A stretch of 64,000 nucleotides of DNA from Hyphomicrobiales bacterium (GCA_900471525.1 UCEZ01000012.1:1-64000); one strand, 5' to 3'. Positions 7,999-17,647 are shown, numbered from the stretch's first letter. Numbers and translations: made by a program. The notes: generated from the letters alone by a model not told the origin.

Positions 7999-9513
7999 AT
8001 GACAAGCGACATACCAAGCAACGGTGAAATTATTTCCGCTGTCAGCGTGTCCAAAAATTATGGCGCGACTCGTGCGCTGAATGAAGTCTCTGTCGCGATC
8101 AATCCCGGCGAGGTACACGCGCTTGTCGGAGAGAATGGCGCCGGAAAATCGACGCTTGCCAAGATCCTTGCGGGGGCAGTTGAACCGTCGTCGGGGCATT
8201 TGCAAGTTGCAGGGGTCCCGGTCCGCTTTGTCCGTCCTCGGGACGCGCTGCGTGCGGGTATCGCTATCGTTCAACAGGAGCTGGCTCTACTACCCTCCCA
8301 ATCCGTCATTCGAAATGTGTTCCTCGGACTCGAGGATCATCGCGCCGGCATTCTGGTCGAGAGTTCACTTCGGGGCCGCTATGCGGAGCTGGTTCGACGC
8401 TGGGGATTTGATCTGCACCCCGACATGAAGGTGAGTTCGCTCAGCATTGGCGACCAGCAGAAGGTCGAGATTTTACGGGCGCTCGCGCGCGACGCAAAGC
8501 TCATCATCATGGATGAACCGACGGCGCGCCTCACGACTCCCGAAGCCGGGCAATTCCACAAGATGGTCCGGGAACTGCGCGATCAGGGGAAGGCGATTGT
8601 CCTTGTCTCGCATTTCCTCGAGGAAGTGCTCAGGCTCTCTGATCGGGTAACGATCATGCGGGACGGCTGCGTGGTCCGATCGTCAAAGGCTGAGGACGAG
8701 ACATCAGCCACGCTCGTTCAGGGAATGCTGGGACGTTCGATAGAATCGACGTTTCCTCCTCGCCCTCGGGCGAGTCTCTTTGCCGAGCCTCGACTTGAGG
8801 TGATCGGGCTGTCGGGAAAGAAATTCAGCGATGTCAGCTTTTCCGTCCGTTCGGGGGAGATTCTGGGAATTGCAGGGATGATCGGAAGTGGCCGCTCGGA
8901 ACTTCTTCGCACCATCTTTGGCGCTGATCGGGCAATCGGCGGCGAGATCCGGTTTGGGACCAATGTTCATTCCGGCTTCAAAAGCCCGCGCGAGGCAATT
9001 GCACAGGGATTAGCCTTGTTGCCCGAAAGCCGGAAGGATGAAGGCCTGCTTCTAAGCCAGACTGTCGGTGATAATATCGTGTTGCCCCATTTGCGGGATC
9101 ATGTCGCATCTGCCGGCGTTCTAAGCCGCCATCGGCAGCAAGACCTCGTCAACAATAGCATCGGAACATTTGGTATTCGTTGTGCCGGAGGAGGTGCCAG
9201 CATGAGTTCCTTGTCCGGCGGAAACCAGCAAAAGGTAGTGCTGGCCAAGTGTCTTCTGGCCGATCCGAAGGTGCTCTTGCTCGATGAACCCACCAGAGGT
9301 GTCGATATCGGAGCCAAGCGCTCCATCTACGAGCTGCTTTTCGACTTCGTCGCCAAAGGTGGGGCCATCGTCGTGGTGTCCAGCGAGCTTGAGGAAGTTA
9401 TTGGCTTGTCCGACGACGTAGTGGTGATGCGTCGGGGGCAGATCGCCGGTCGATTTTCGAAAGATGAGGCCACTGAGGAACGAATTCTGGCGGCAGCATT
9501 TGGAACAGCTTGA
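7999..9513 (+). CDS. Ribose-type sugar ABC transporter ATP-binding protein (two ATPase domains)
   Basis: About 504 residues, RbsA/MglA-like with duplicated nucleotide-binding domains. The first has Walker A GENGAGKST, signature LSIGDQQKVEI and Walker B LIIMDEPTARL. The second has the degenerate Walker A GMIGSGRSE, signature LSGGNQQKVVLAK and Walker B LLLDEPTRGVD. The degenerate second Walker A is usual in this family. ATG 7999 gives the normal N-terminus; a TTG at 7918 would add 27 atypical residues. Works with the permease at 9525 and receptor at 10620. Confidence 0.92.
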   Translation: MTSDIPSNGEIISAVSVSKNYGATRALNEVSVAINPGEVHALVGENGAGKSTLAKILAGAVEPSSGHLQVAGVPVRFVRPRDALRAGIAIVQQELALLPSQSVIRNVFLGLEDHRAGILVESSLRGRYAELVRRWGFDLHPDMKVSSLSIGDQQKVEILRALARDAKLIIMDEPTARLTTPEAGQFHKMVRELRDQGKAIVLVSHFLEEVLRLSDRVTIMRDGCVVRSSKAEDETSATLVQGMLGRSIESTFPPRPRASLFAEPRLEVIGLSGKKFSDVSFSVRSGEILGIAGMIGSGRSELLRTIFGADRAIGGEIRFGTNVHSGFKSPREAIAQGLALLPESRKDEGLLLSQTVGDNIVLPHLRDHVASAGVLSRHRQQDLVNNSIGTFGIRCAGGGASMSSLSGGNQQKVVLAKCLLADPKVLLLDEPTRGVDIGAKRSIYELLFDFVAKGGAIVVVSSELEEVIGLSDDVVVMRRGQIAGRFSKDEATEERILAAAFGTA

Positions 9514-9524
9514 GAGGAATGAGC

Positions 9525-10532
9525 ATGAGCTTAAGTAGACCCTCACAATCATCCTCCCTGGCCAAGGACTCTTCCCTGGTACCCGGAGCGGCGAATGGGC
9601 GAAGGCAACGTAACATCGAGCGGATGCAGGACTTCTCGATCCTCGCCTTCCTTGTTGGCCTGTTCATTGTGTTGGCACTGACATCGGACGTGTTTCTGAC
9701 CTCCAGGAACCTTGAGAACGTCCTGGCTCAATCTGTTGCTGTCGGGCTTATCGCCTGCAGCGGAGGACTGGTCATCATGTGTGGTGGCTTCGACCTTGCC
9801 GCAGGCGCAATTTACGTCTTGTCTGCGATCGTCGCAGCAAAGGTCTCGAACACATTTGGTGCGGAGCTTGGCATCGTTAGCGGAATCCTGGCCGGTGTCG
9901 CGCTCGGCGGCGTCAATGCATTGATTTGCACGGTCGGGAAGATCAACGCCTTCGTGGGGACCCTTGGGACATCGATATTCTTCGGTGGGGCCGCGACTGC
10001 CATCAGCGGCGGCGGGTTCACCTATATAGAAGACCCGGCATTTTCAGTGCTTTCGGCCGATATCTTCGGAATCAATGTCTCGATCATTATCTTCGCCGCC
10101 TTTGCTGCCGTCTGCGCATTTCTGCTCAACCGAACGGTTTTCGGACGCTATCTTCTCGCTGTCGGAGACAATGAGGAGGCTGCAAAGCTGTCAGGTGTTT
10201 CTGTCAATTGGACACGTGCCTGGGTCTACATGCTGTCGGGATTTTCAGCGGGATTGGCGGGAGTCGTCGTCGCCAGCCGTTCGCTCGCGGTGGGCAGCAG
10301 CAGCGGCCTTGCCAACAGCCTCGTCTTTTCCGCTCTCGCCGCCATTCTTGTCGGTGGAGTTTCGATGCGGGGAGGTGACGGCGCCATCTGGCGAATTCTC
10401 GCGGGTGTGTTCATCCTCGCCGGCGTTTCCAACGGGTTCAACCTCAACGGTATAGATCCTCTGTATCAGCAGATGATGACTGGGGTCCTTATCCTTATCG
10501 CAGTTGCAATCGATGTCTGGGCGAAGCGGTAA
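9525..10532 (+). CDS. Ribose-type sugar ABC transporter permease
   Basis: About 335 residues with eight to ten hydrophobic segments, RbsC-like (BPD_transp_2). Segments such as GLIACSGGLVIMCGGFDLAAGAIY and AILVGGVSMRGGDGAIWR are family hallmarks. ATG 9525 is chosen because GAGAGG lies seven bases upstream; ATG 9519 overlaps that site. It begins 11 bp after the ATPase stop, so the two are co-translated or nearly so. Located in the inner membrane. Confidence 0.9.
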   Translation: MSLSRPSQSSSLAKDSSLVPGAANGRRQRNIERMQDFSILAFLVGLFIVLALTSDVFLTSRNLENVLAQSVAVGLIACSGGLVIMCGGFDLAAGAIYVLSAIVAAKVSNTFGAELGIVSGILAGVALGGVNALICTVGKINAFVGTLGTSIFFGGAATAISGGGFTYIEDPAFSVLSADIFGINVSIIIFAAFAAVCAFLLNRTVFGRYLLAVGDNEEAAKLSGVSVNWTRAWVYMLSGFSAGLAGVVVASRSLAVGSSSGLANSLVFSALAAILVGGVSMRGGDGAIWRILAGVFILAGVSNGFNLNGIDPLYQQMMTGVLILIAVAIDVWAKR

Positions 10533-10619
10533 GTGCGCTGGCAAGCATAAGCAACGATATGAATTCACCTCGAAATCTCGAAGGCCGCTACAACTTATCC
10601 AACCAGAGAGGAACCGCGC

Positions 10620-11591
10620 ATGAAGTCCCTAGCCACAGCATTGGCCCTTGCGGCCGCGTTCGGAACCGCTGCATTTGCCGCCGATCAAGCCAAAAAGAAG
10701 GTGCCCCGTATCGCGTTTCTGGCGGGCGTGGTCGACGCAACTTACACACCCGCACAAAAACGGGGACTTGAGGAAGGCTCCGGCGGGGAGATCACGATCT
10801 TCAATCCCGAGTTCGATCCCACGGCTCAATTGCGTCAGTGCCAGGATGCGATCACCTCGCAGCGCTACGATGCGATTGTCATTACTCCATTGGACAACGC
10901 CACCTCAATCCCTTGCGCAAAGGCTGCGCACGCAGCTGGAATCCCGCTGATCGTCGACGGGACCAGCATCGGAAAGGATCCCGATGAGCTGAAGCCCCAG
11001 GTCGAGGGTGTCTTCGGCTCGGCCATTTGGCGACCGGCAACAGCGGGAGAATACACCTGGAACCTGATCGCGAAAATCTGCGAAGGGCATGAAAGCTGCA
11101 AAATATTGATCGAGGTGAGCTACATATCGGACCCGCTGTTCAAGGGCCAGATCGACTACATAAAGAAAAAAGCTGAAGGCACGAACGTCGAGATCGTCGC
11201 GATTTATGAATCTCAATACGATCCGGCTCAGACGACCGCGAAACTGCGCGATCTGCTCGTCGCGCATCCGGATGTAAATATCGTGACCTTCGTGGCCGAT
11301 CCCACAGCGATGGCCGGACTGCAGGTCATCAAGAGCCTGGGGATGCAGGATCAGATTAAGGAGATCGCGCAAGGCGGCACGAAAGCTGGCGCCACCGCGG
11401 TCAAGAGCGGCGAGCTGTTCGCTACGTTTTCCGTCCTCCCCTTCACAGTATCGCGCATTGAAGGTGAGATGGCTTTGAAAGCCATCAACGGCGAGCCAAT
11501 TGAACCCAAAGGCATCGATGCATATGCGGTTGGCAACATTGCGGGGGCAGTGACAATAGAAAACGTCGACCAATACAAGCCTGAATGGTAG
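10620..11591 (+). CDS. Periplasmic sugar-binding protein of ribose-type ABC transporter
   Basis: 323 residues, Peripla_BP_4 family. Signal peptide at residues 1-20 (MKSLATALALAAAFGTAAFA, cleavage before ADQ). The mature domain starts VPRIAFLAGVVDATYTPAQKRGL and includes CQDAITSQRYDAIVITPLD. RBS AGAGAGGAACC precedes ATG 10620. Ligand unknown; the linked aminotransferase and deaminase suggest a nitrogen-containing sugar or nucleoside-like compound (inference). Confidence 0.9.
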   Translation: MKSLATALALAAAFGTAAFAADQAKKKVPRIAFLAGVVDATYTPAQKRGLEEGSGGEITIFNPEFDPTAQLRQCQDAITSQRYDAIVITPLDNATSIPCAKAAHAAGIPLIVDGTSIGKDPDELKPQVEGVFGSAIWRPATAGEYTWNLIAKICEGHESCKILIEVSYISDPLFKGQIDYIKKKAEGTNVEIVAIYESQYDPAQTTAKLRDLLVAHPDVNIVTFVADPTAMAGLQVIKSLGMQDQIKEIAQGGTKAGATAVKSGELFATFSVLPFTVSRIEGEMALKAINGEPIEPKGIDAYAVGNIAGAVTIENVDQYKPEW

Positions 11592-11785
11592 GACGCCAGA
11601 TGATTGCTTCTGCGGTCTAACAGTCAGCCGACACGGCATTAACTAGCTGAAAATGCATCATTTTATTTCAAGTGGCATTTGCCGCTCGAGGAGTGTTGCG
11701 CAAAAAATTCTCCAACGAGAAGGAATTCAAAGATGATGGATCGTTGCCATTGCGGCCATGCCCCAATCACTCAGAGGACGGCGGC

Positions 11786-13168
11786 ATGACCCAGCTTAGT
11801 TCTACCTCACTTGCGTCGCTGGACAAAATGAAGTGGGCCTATCTTCAAAAACATCCTGCTTCCCAGGCCATGTACGAGCGTGCCCGAAAAACGCTGGCGG
11901 GGGGAACGAGCCACAATTATCGCACTTCTGTGCCAATCCCGCTTTACTGGCAAGGAGGCCAAGGCGCCCGCATGCGCGACGTCGATGGCCTGGAATATGT
12001 GGACTATGCCCTCAATGGAGCCTCCGCCATCATCGGCCACGGAGACCCGCGCGTTCTGGAGGCAATTGCGTCCTATGATCCGCGTCTGGGCGGGGCGACC
12101 AACAACGAGCTCGAAGTGATTTGGGCCGAACGCATCAAGACGCTCTATCCTTCGGCGGATCTCGTGCGGTTTACGGGCTCGGGCAGTGATTCAACCACGC
12201 TCGCCTTCCGCCTGGTGCGCGGCCATACCGGCAAGGATCGCATCTTGCGGTTCGGCCGCGCCTATCATGGCTGGCATGACCATTCCGCGATCGGATATCT
12301 TGAAGGCGCTCCCATTCCGCGCGGCGTGCCCGCAAGCCAGGGCGATCTGATCGTTACCGCGTCTTTGGATGGTGATCTTGAGACTGTCAAACAACGGCTC
12401 GCGGCAGGCGACATTGCCGGGATGATTGTCGAGCCTTCGGGCGCAGGCATGGGGATGAACCCGCTCTCTCACGACAAGCTGCTGGAATTGCGCGCGCTGG
12501 CCCGCGCCGCGAATGTGCCATTCATCTGCGATGAGAATGTCACCGGTTTCCGCTGGTCGCCCGGCGGCATTCAAGCACTGCTCAATCTCGACCCGGACCT
12601 GACGCTGTTGGGCAAGATTGCGACCGGCGGTTTTCCCGGCTCGGCTGTAGCCGGCAAGGCCGCGATCATGGACCAGCTTGCGCACGGGGTTCGGTCTCCG
12701 GTTAGCCATTCCGGAACCTATAACGGCCATCCCGTCGTTGCCACCGCCGCCATCGCCATGATTGACGCTATCTCCGATGGCGAGCCGCAGCGTCGCGCAG
12801 AAGCCTTTGCAGCCGAGCTGAAATCCGAGCTGAACAGACTGATGGCCGCCCTCTCGATCGCAGGCTTCGCCTATGGCCCCTCGTCTACCTATTGGGTCTA
12901 TTTGCACCCCAATGAGGCAGATCCGGTCGCTATCGTTCCCGGCAGGCCCGACTTTGACGCCGTCTCGCCCTCGATACTGTCGAACACTCCGCTGGAGATG
13001 GTCGAAGCCCTCTACTGCGGCCTGTGCAACAACGGCGTCTTCAATACGATCTTCAACGGGGGCTTTACCTCGTCGGTCCATGGGCCGTCGGAACTCGACC
13101 AAACCGTAAGCGCTTATGCCGCCGTTCTTCGAGACCTTCGGGATCAGGGCATCGTCGCGGCCGTTTAA
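11786..13168 (+). CDS. Class III aminotransferase, glutamate-1-semialdehyde aminomutase-like
   Basis: 460 residues, PLP-dependent. ATG 11786 after TCAGAGGACGG gives the usual start region; in-frame upstream codons from 11672 add unrelated sequence. Motifs: NYRTSVPIPLYW and DVDGLEYVDYALNGASAIIGHG near the N-terminus, ARFTGSGSD-like FTGSGSDSTTLAFRL, pyridine-N Asp in CDENVTGFRW, and PLP-Lys in LGKIATGGFPG. The sequence departs from true HemL (DENVTGF instead of DEVMTGF), and its setting beside a sugar transporter argues for catabolism rather than haem synthesis. Confidence 0.87.
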   Translation: MTQLSSTSLASLDKMKWAYLQKHPASQAMYERARKTLAGGTSHNYRTSVPIPLYWQGGQGARMRDVDGLEYVDYALNGASAIIGHGDPRVLEAIASYDPRLGGATNNELEVIWAERIKTLYPSADLVRFTGSGSDSTTLAFRLVRGHTGKDRILRFGRAYHGWHDHSAIGYLEGAPIPRGVPASQGDLIVTASLDGDLETVKQRLAAGDIAGMIVEPSGAGMGMNPLSHDKLLELRALARAANVPFICDENVTGFRWSPGGIQALLNLDPDLTLLGKIATGGFPGSAVAGKAAIMDQLAHGVRSPVSHSGTYNGHPVVATAAIAMIDAISDGEPQRRAEAFAAELKSELNRLMAALSIAGFAYGPSSTYWVYLHPNEADPVAIVPGRPDFDAVSPSILSNTPLEMVEALYCGLCNNGVFNTIFNGGFTSSVHGPSELDQTVSAYAAVLRDLRDQGIVAAV

Positions 13169-13187
13169 AATGAGGATAGTCAAGCAA

Positions 13188-14228
13188 ATGAGCAATATCG
13201 AGCAACAAATCAATTCCCTGCCCAAGATCGAGCTGCATTCACATCTTGAAGGGTCGGTCCGTGCCGAAACCGTATTGGCGTTTGGACAAAAGAACGGCGT
13301 CAAATTGCACGCCGATGACCCGTCCGCCTTCTATTCCGGCAGATACGAACAGGATGAGTTCTTCAAGCAGTTCTTCGGCGTTTGCGAGGCCATGGCCTCG
13401 CCCGAAGACTGCAGCAGAGCGATCTACGAGGTTCTATGCGATCAAGTGGCCGCCGGAAATGTTCGCTATTCCGAAATTTTCTTTCAGCCCACCATGCATA
13501 AACGCATGAGCTACCCTCAAATGCTTGATGGCCTGCTGGACGGGATCAAGAGAGCCGAAGCGGAAACAGGCGTAAAAAGCCGTATGATCGCCGCCATCAA
13601 CCGTGAGCAGTCGCTTGATGTGGCCATGAAGCTTGTTCAGGACATCATCGATAATCCCTGCGAACGTATTTTGGGGATCGGCCTGGATGGCAATCCTTAT
13701 TTCAGTGCCAGCGAATTCAAGCCGGCCTTCGACCTCGCCCGTCGTCACGGACTTCACCGAACCGCTCATGCGGGCGTCCCGGTCCACGACAACGGGGAAG
13801 TGATCGACGTTCTTGGGTGCCAACGTATCGACCACGGCTATTATATCATTGAGGACAAGGAGTTGCTCGACCGCCTTGTTCGCGATCGCGTGCATTTCAC
13901 CGCGTGCTGGACCCTTGCAAGCGGGTATTTCGCGACCGATCCGGAAAACTCGCCGATCAAGGCGATGGTCGATGCAGGCTTGTCGGTATCGATCAACACC
14001 GATGATCCCCAGATCTTCCACACCGACATTGGCAAGGAGCACGTTCTTGCCGCCCGCCATTTGGGCTGGGATCTGCAGACCGTCTGGGATCGCATCATTG
14101 ACGCTGCCGAGGCAAGTTGGCTGCCCGAAAGCGAACGGCAGATGCTTCTTGCGCAACTGAAAAAAGAGGTTCGCGATTTGGGGCTCGACCTAATCACAGA
14201 CCGTCGCCGCGAAGACAGCCTTCCTTGA
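13188..14228 (+). CDS. Adenosine/adenine deaminase-family metal hydrolase
   Basis: 346 residues, amidohydrolase superfamily. Zinc ligands and catalytic residues are visible: HSHLEGS (HxH), HAGVPVHDNGEVIDV (His and Glu), RIDHGYYI (His) and SINTDDPQIF (Asp). ATG 13188 is favoured by GAGGA 11 bases upstream; ATG 13170 is also possible. It follows the aminotransferase by 19 bp and is probably co-transcribed. It would deaminate a purine-like or aminated substrate brought in by the 7999-11591 transporter; the specific substrate is inference. Confidence 0.85.
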   Translation: MSNIEQQINSLPKIELHSHLEGSVRAETVLAFGQKNGVKLHADDPSAFYSGRYEQDEFFKQFFGVCEAMASPEDCSRAIYEVLCDQVAAGNVRYSEIFFQPTMHKRMSYPQMLDGLLDGIKRAEAETGVKSRMIAAINREQSLDVAMKLVQDIIDNPCERILGIGLDGNPYFSASEFKPAFDLARRHGLHRTAHAGVPVHDNGEVIDVLGCQRIDHGYYIIEDKELLDRLVRDRVHFTACWTLASGYFATDPENSPIKAMVDAGLSVSINTDDPQIFHTDIGKEHVLAARHLGWDLQTVWDRIIDAAEASWLPESERQMLLAQLKKEVRDLGLDLITDRRREDSLP

Positions 14229-14387
14229 TGCTCAGAAATGCGCGACCGGCCGCTAGCGCCACCAAACGTGCCAACGACGACAACAAGACTGCAATCGAGA
14301 GTGCGGGAACCTGTCGTCCTTAACTCGTCCAGGATTTCGAGCGCGCGGATAAACACAAATTCGCGCCAACCTAAAGGGAGAATAACC

Positions 14388-14774
14388 ATGCGATTCAACA
14401 AGAATATAAGCTCTGTGAGAGACTATGAAGACGTCGTGGCGACGGTCGAAGGCTATGTCGAGGGCCTGCGTGTTGGCAGCATCGAGAAGCTGAAGTCTGC
14501 TTTTTACAAGAATGCTGTCATGTACGGCTTCAGTCCGGGCGGACTTCTAGGAGGTCCCATCGACAACCTCTACACCTTCGTCGAACGCTATGGTCCTGCC
14601 AAAGACGTCAGCGCACACATTGACGTTCTCGACATAACAACCACCACGGCTGTTGTGAAAGTGACCATGGAAAACGATGCACAGGGCGGCGATTTCACCG
14701 ACTTCCATTCGCTCATGAAGCTCGACGGACGGTGGAAGGTGATCGCAAAACTCTACCACATGTACGATAAGTGA
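14388..14774 (+). CDS. NTF2-like protein (putative lumazine-binding family)
   Basis: 128 residues with the pattern YEDVVATVEGYVEGLRVGS, FYKNAVMYGFSPGGLLGGPI and FHSLMKLDGRWKVIAKLYHMY, matching the Lumazine_bd_2 (SnoaL-like) family in length and C-terminal WKVIxKxY motif. RBS AAAGGGAGAATAACC precedes ATG 14388. It lies 160 bp downstream of the deaminase in the same direction and may be the last gene of that operon. No enzymatic role can be assigned. Confidence 0.75.
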   Translation: MRFNKNISSVRDYEDVVATVEGYVEGLRVGSIEKLKSAFYKNAVMYGFSPGGLLGGPIDNLYTFVERYGPAKDVSAHIDVLDITTTTAVVKVTMENDAQGGDFTDFHSLMKLDGRWKVIAKLYHMYDK

Positions 14775-14970
14775 TCTTGCCGCGGACATCGCACTCGGGA
14801 ATTCCAAGGTGCGATGACCGCTGCGGTGCAGACCTGCTGTTTCAGGACAATCGGCTTGTCGCGTTGACGGCCAGGAATGGTGTCCTGGTAGATGCGCGCA
14901 GAGACTTTCGCCCTTGCTTCAGCAAATGGGTTGCCCATTTGCGAGGTCAGAATAAGGATGTCCGCAATAA
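14770..14970 (-). pseudogene. Remnant of NAD-dependent aldehyde dehydrogenase (GabD-like)
   Basis: The minus strand between about 14970 and 14770 reads SQMGNPFAEARAKV, then IYQDTIPGRQRDKPIVLKQQ and AAVIAPWN. This matches the stretch of succinate-semialdehyde dehydrogenases running from EMGKPLAEAR through TIPxxxxxKxIxVxKQP to AxITPWN. Only about 60 residues of an expected 480 are left, with no cofactor or catalytic Cys region. It sits divergently next to an Lrp-type regulator, a frequent neighbour of such enzymes. It is a decayed gene. Confidence 0.6.
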
Positions 14971-15258
14971 TGAGATCGTAGAAACTCGCAGAGAAGGCGC
15001 CACATTACCTTCCAGTGCGTTCGGCACATGCTCCTTGATGAAGTCGCGTGTTTTCATTGGCAGCGAGATGCGCTAACGGTGCACCCAGCAATCGCGAGAT
15101 GGAGCTTCGAATCACATATGATTTCTTTGCCGCACACATCTCCATCTTGGTCGCACTCTGTTTCAGCGACCTTGACCAGACGCGTATTTTAATAAAAACA
15201 TCATCTGCAGATGCACATTATGCTGTTTCTGTGCAAATATACAAAATAATTTACGGAG

Positions 15259-16194
15259 GTGGGATTGCTGTCCCCACTCGAACGTTTGGTCGCTTGTGAG
15301 CTTCAGGCATCTCCACGGGGCTCGGTAGCCAGTATGGCCGCCAAGATCGGAGAACCCCAGCACGTCGTCCGCGCGGTCTTTGACCGCCTTATGCGATCTG
15401 GCGCTCTTAAAGTGACGGCAATTGTTGATCCATCTGCTTTCGGCCGGCCGTTGGTCATTGGATTCCGCATAACAGTCGCCGGCGGGCGAGACAGCACGCT
15501 GAAGTCGTTGCTGACTCATCCTGAATTTCACTGGTTAGCAGTGGTGGATGACGCTACGACGCTTCTGGCGACCGCAAACTTTGCGGATGTGCATGAGCTT
15601 CAGAGATTCACCGAGGAAGTGATCCGACAAACGCCTGGCGTGCGTGAGACGTCGCTGCAGGCCTATTTGGAATTCGAACCAGTCCCCTATTTCTTCTACG
15701 CTGACTTTCCGCCAGTCCGCGTACCAAGACCCAGCATCGATAGAGTGCGCAGTGCGAAGTTAGATGAATTCGACGTTCGCCTATTGAAACAGTTCCAGCA
15801 AGACGCCCGCATCTCGTATGCGATGGCCGGCGAACGTGTAGGCCTGTCACTATCGGCAACGCGGCAGCGCGTCTTAACTCTCGTGGATAGTGGGACTTTG
15901 CGATTTCATGTCCTTCCCGACCCGTTTGTTATTGGATTTCACGCCGCAGTAATGGTGAGTATCAAGACAACAGGCCCAATCGCGCAAATTCGCGAAGTGT
16001 TGTCGCGTCTTCCGGGAGCTACATTTTTTTCGGAAACAACTGGCGACTACGGATTTATACTTGAATTCTTCGCTGAGGACAGCGATGCGTTTGAGAAAGC
16101 CGTTGAGATTATTATTCAGACTCCAGGGGTTCTCGATATTCGGACGGACCTGTACCGCCAGATTGTCCGAGATACAGGGACCTGGTCACCGTAG
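15259..16194 (+). CDS. Lrp/AsnC-family regulator with duplicated domain architecture
   Basis: 311 residues, twice the usual Lrp length. The first half has an HTH (GSVASMAAKIGEPQHVVRAVFDRL) and a RAM-like domain; the second half has another HTH (DEFDVRLLKQFQQDARISYAMAGERVG region) and a second RAM domain ending near SETTGDYGFILEFF. The start is GTG 15259 inside GGAGGTG; TTG 15265 is an alternative that spaces better from the SD. It faces the aldehyde dehydrogenase remnant and may have lost its original target. Confidence 0.85.
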   Translation: MGLLSPLERLVACELQASPRGSVASMAAKIGEPQHVVRAVFDRLMRSGALKVTAIVDPSAFGRPLVIGFRITVAGGRDSTLKSLLTHPEFHWLAVVDDATTLLATANFADVHELQRFTEEVIRQTPGVRETSLQAYLEFEPVPYFFYADFPPVRVPRPSIDRVRSAKLDEFDVRLLKQFQQDARISYAMAGERVGLSLSATRQRVLTLVDSGTLRFHVLPDPFVIGFHAAVMVSIKTTGPIAQIREVLSRLPGATFFSETTGDYGFILEFFAEDSDAFEKAVEIIIQTPGVLDIRTDLYRQIVRDTGTWSP

Positions 16195-16736
16195 GCGTTT
16201 GGAAGTGATCAACTGGCTTCCGCTTATCCATGTCAGCCTTATCCGGCGCAAGAGCGGGATCTACCGCGGACTATTCGTGCGCCAAGCGCTGGAGCTGACG
16301 AAGGGCATCGCGAGCGAAGGGATGATCAGTTAGGAGGGTCTAAAGGCTATATCCTCCCCGCGCGATCGGCTGGCGTTGAGAGGCGAGGCGACTATATCGC
16401 ACCCAGGATAGCTTTCCGCGCAAGGCTCAATCTTGACATGCTTGAGCGCGACGCAGGCGATTAGATTGACGTTTCGCTTATCGAGATCGCTTAAGTAAAT
16501 CCGGGCGCGTTCTTGTGTGTGTACCTGCTGCGACCCCATACAAAAACGGATCGCTTCTTGGAGGTAAGCGTTGCGACCAAGGTGCCTGCGGCCGGTTTCA
16601 TGCTGAGCTGTTTTCCAGTTAAGATCGAACGCGCTTCGGCTGGCTGGACGCGGGCAATCGCTGCCGTCGAAGGGAATACGTCAGGGCATTATCTCGACGC
16701 CAATGATCTGCGGTCGATCTTCAAGGCGCAGCCACG
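16195..16736. other. Gene-free stretch with a cyclase-family remnant
   Basis: No intact gene. On the plus strand, 16585-16671 encodes VPAAGFMLSCFPVKIERASA followed by GWTRAIAAVE, which resembles the C-terminus of the cyclase/kynurenine-formamidase-like family (PxKIxxxSAGxxRAVA). Upstream and downstream frames do not continue it, so this looks like a fossil fragment. The rest of the stretch holds no signal I recognise. Confidence 0.4.
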
Positions 16737-17318
16737 CTACCTCGTTTTCTGGCTGTTGTGAGCAATTGCCGTGATGACCCGAGCCACGGCATCGTTGGCG
16801 GTCATTCCCCAGTCCCAGTCGGTTTTGTGCAAGCGCAGGGAAACGATTCCGTGTTGAGCCGACCAGAGCAGCAATGCCATATGAAATGGGGTAGCGGAAT
16901 CCGAGATTGCCGCCAGCTCAACAATGCGATTCTGAAGCCTCGCCCCATGTTCAGCCAAGGTCTCAGGTAGCGGATCGCTGCTCTCGAAAAGTAGTTGATA
17001 AGCGCCAGGGTGAACCAGGCCCCAGGCAACATATGCTTGGCCGGCAACGATGAGGGTATCAATCCCCGGTGGCAAACCATCGATGGCATGTTCGATCGTT
17101 CCTACCAGGTCGCTGTATTCTGCACTCAGTACGGCCGAGCGCAGGTCGGCTTCAGACGGAAAATGCCAATAGACGGCCGACGGGCGCACATTGCAGGCGC
17201 GGGCAATCGACCTCAGCGACGGAACCGCTATCTGCTGCGACTCCGCCAGCATCGCTACAGCCGCAGCGATGAGTTCGGAACGCAGGTCGCGCGGAACAGT
17301 GCGATCGGTCGTTCTCAC
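16737..17318 (-). CDS. TetR-family transcriptional regulator
   Basis: 193 residues. The N-terminal HTH reads AVPSLRSIARACNVRPSAVY with the WHFPSEADL recognition-helix end, typical of TetR. The C-terminal ligand domain contains AWGLVHPGAYQLLFE, resembling the WHG (TetR_C_33) type. ATG 17318 overlaps the EthD gene stop by 4 bp, so they form a two-gene unit. The perfect inverted repeat at 17723-17762 just upstream of the unit is the expected autoregulatory operator. Confidence 0.9.
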   Translation of the reverse strand: MRTTDRTVPRDLRSELIAAAVAMLAESQQIAVPSLRSIARACNVRPSAVYWHFPSEADLRSAVLSAEYSDLVGTIEHAIDGLPPGIDTLIVAGQAYVAWGLVHPGAYQLLFESSDPLPETLAEHGARLQNRIVELAAISDSATPFHMALLLWSAQHGIVSLRLHKTDWDWGMTANDAVARVITAIAHNSQKTR

Positions 17319-17647
17319 ACCAGTCTTACTGTTTTGTCGACAATTGCTGAGTGAATCCCGACCGAAGTCTCTTGCATGAACCCTTCCCGGAGCTTGTGCG
17401 CCCTCTTATAGCTTTCTGCGAGCAAGGCTTTCTGCATCTCTTCCGGGGAGTCGAAGCTGATCCGCACGATGGCATCTATTGCTGGTTCTGCACCATCGTT
17501 CATGATGTCGGACAGGTAGTACTGAACGTATTCCCGTGTCTCTGGCAGTCCTGAGTAAGTCGGGCCATAATCGAATTCCATGAATTGCCTAAACTCTTCG
17601 GTCGTGATCTCCGGCTTCTTCCGGATTATGGTCATCAATGTAAACAT
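17315..17647 (-). CDS. EthD-domain small protein
   Basis: 110 residues from ATG 17647 behind CAGGAGAAACCAC. It starts MFTLMTIIRKKPEITTEEF, followed by RQFMEFDYGPTYSGL and YVQYYLSD, matching the EthD dimeric alpha/beta-barrel fold (family length about 100-120). It is encoded upstream of, and 4-bp overlapping with, the TetR gene. Members of this family often act in degradation of small organics, but the role here is unknown. The operator at 17723-17762 lies 76 bp upstream of its start. Confidence 0.75.
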   Translation of the reverse strand: MFTLMTIIRKKPEITTEEFRQFMEFDYGPTYSGLPETREYVQYYLSDIMNDGAEPAIDAIVRISFDSPEEMQKALLAESYKRAHKLREGFMQETSVGIHSAIVDKTVRLV

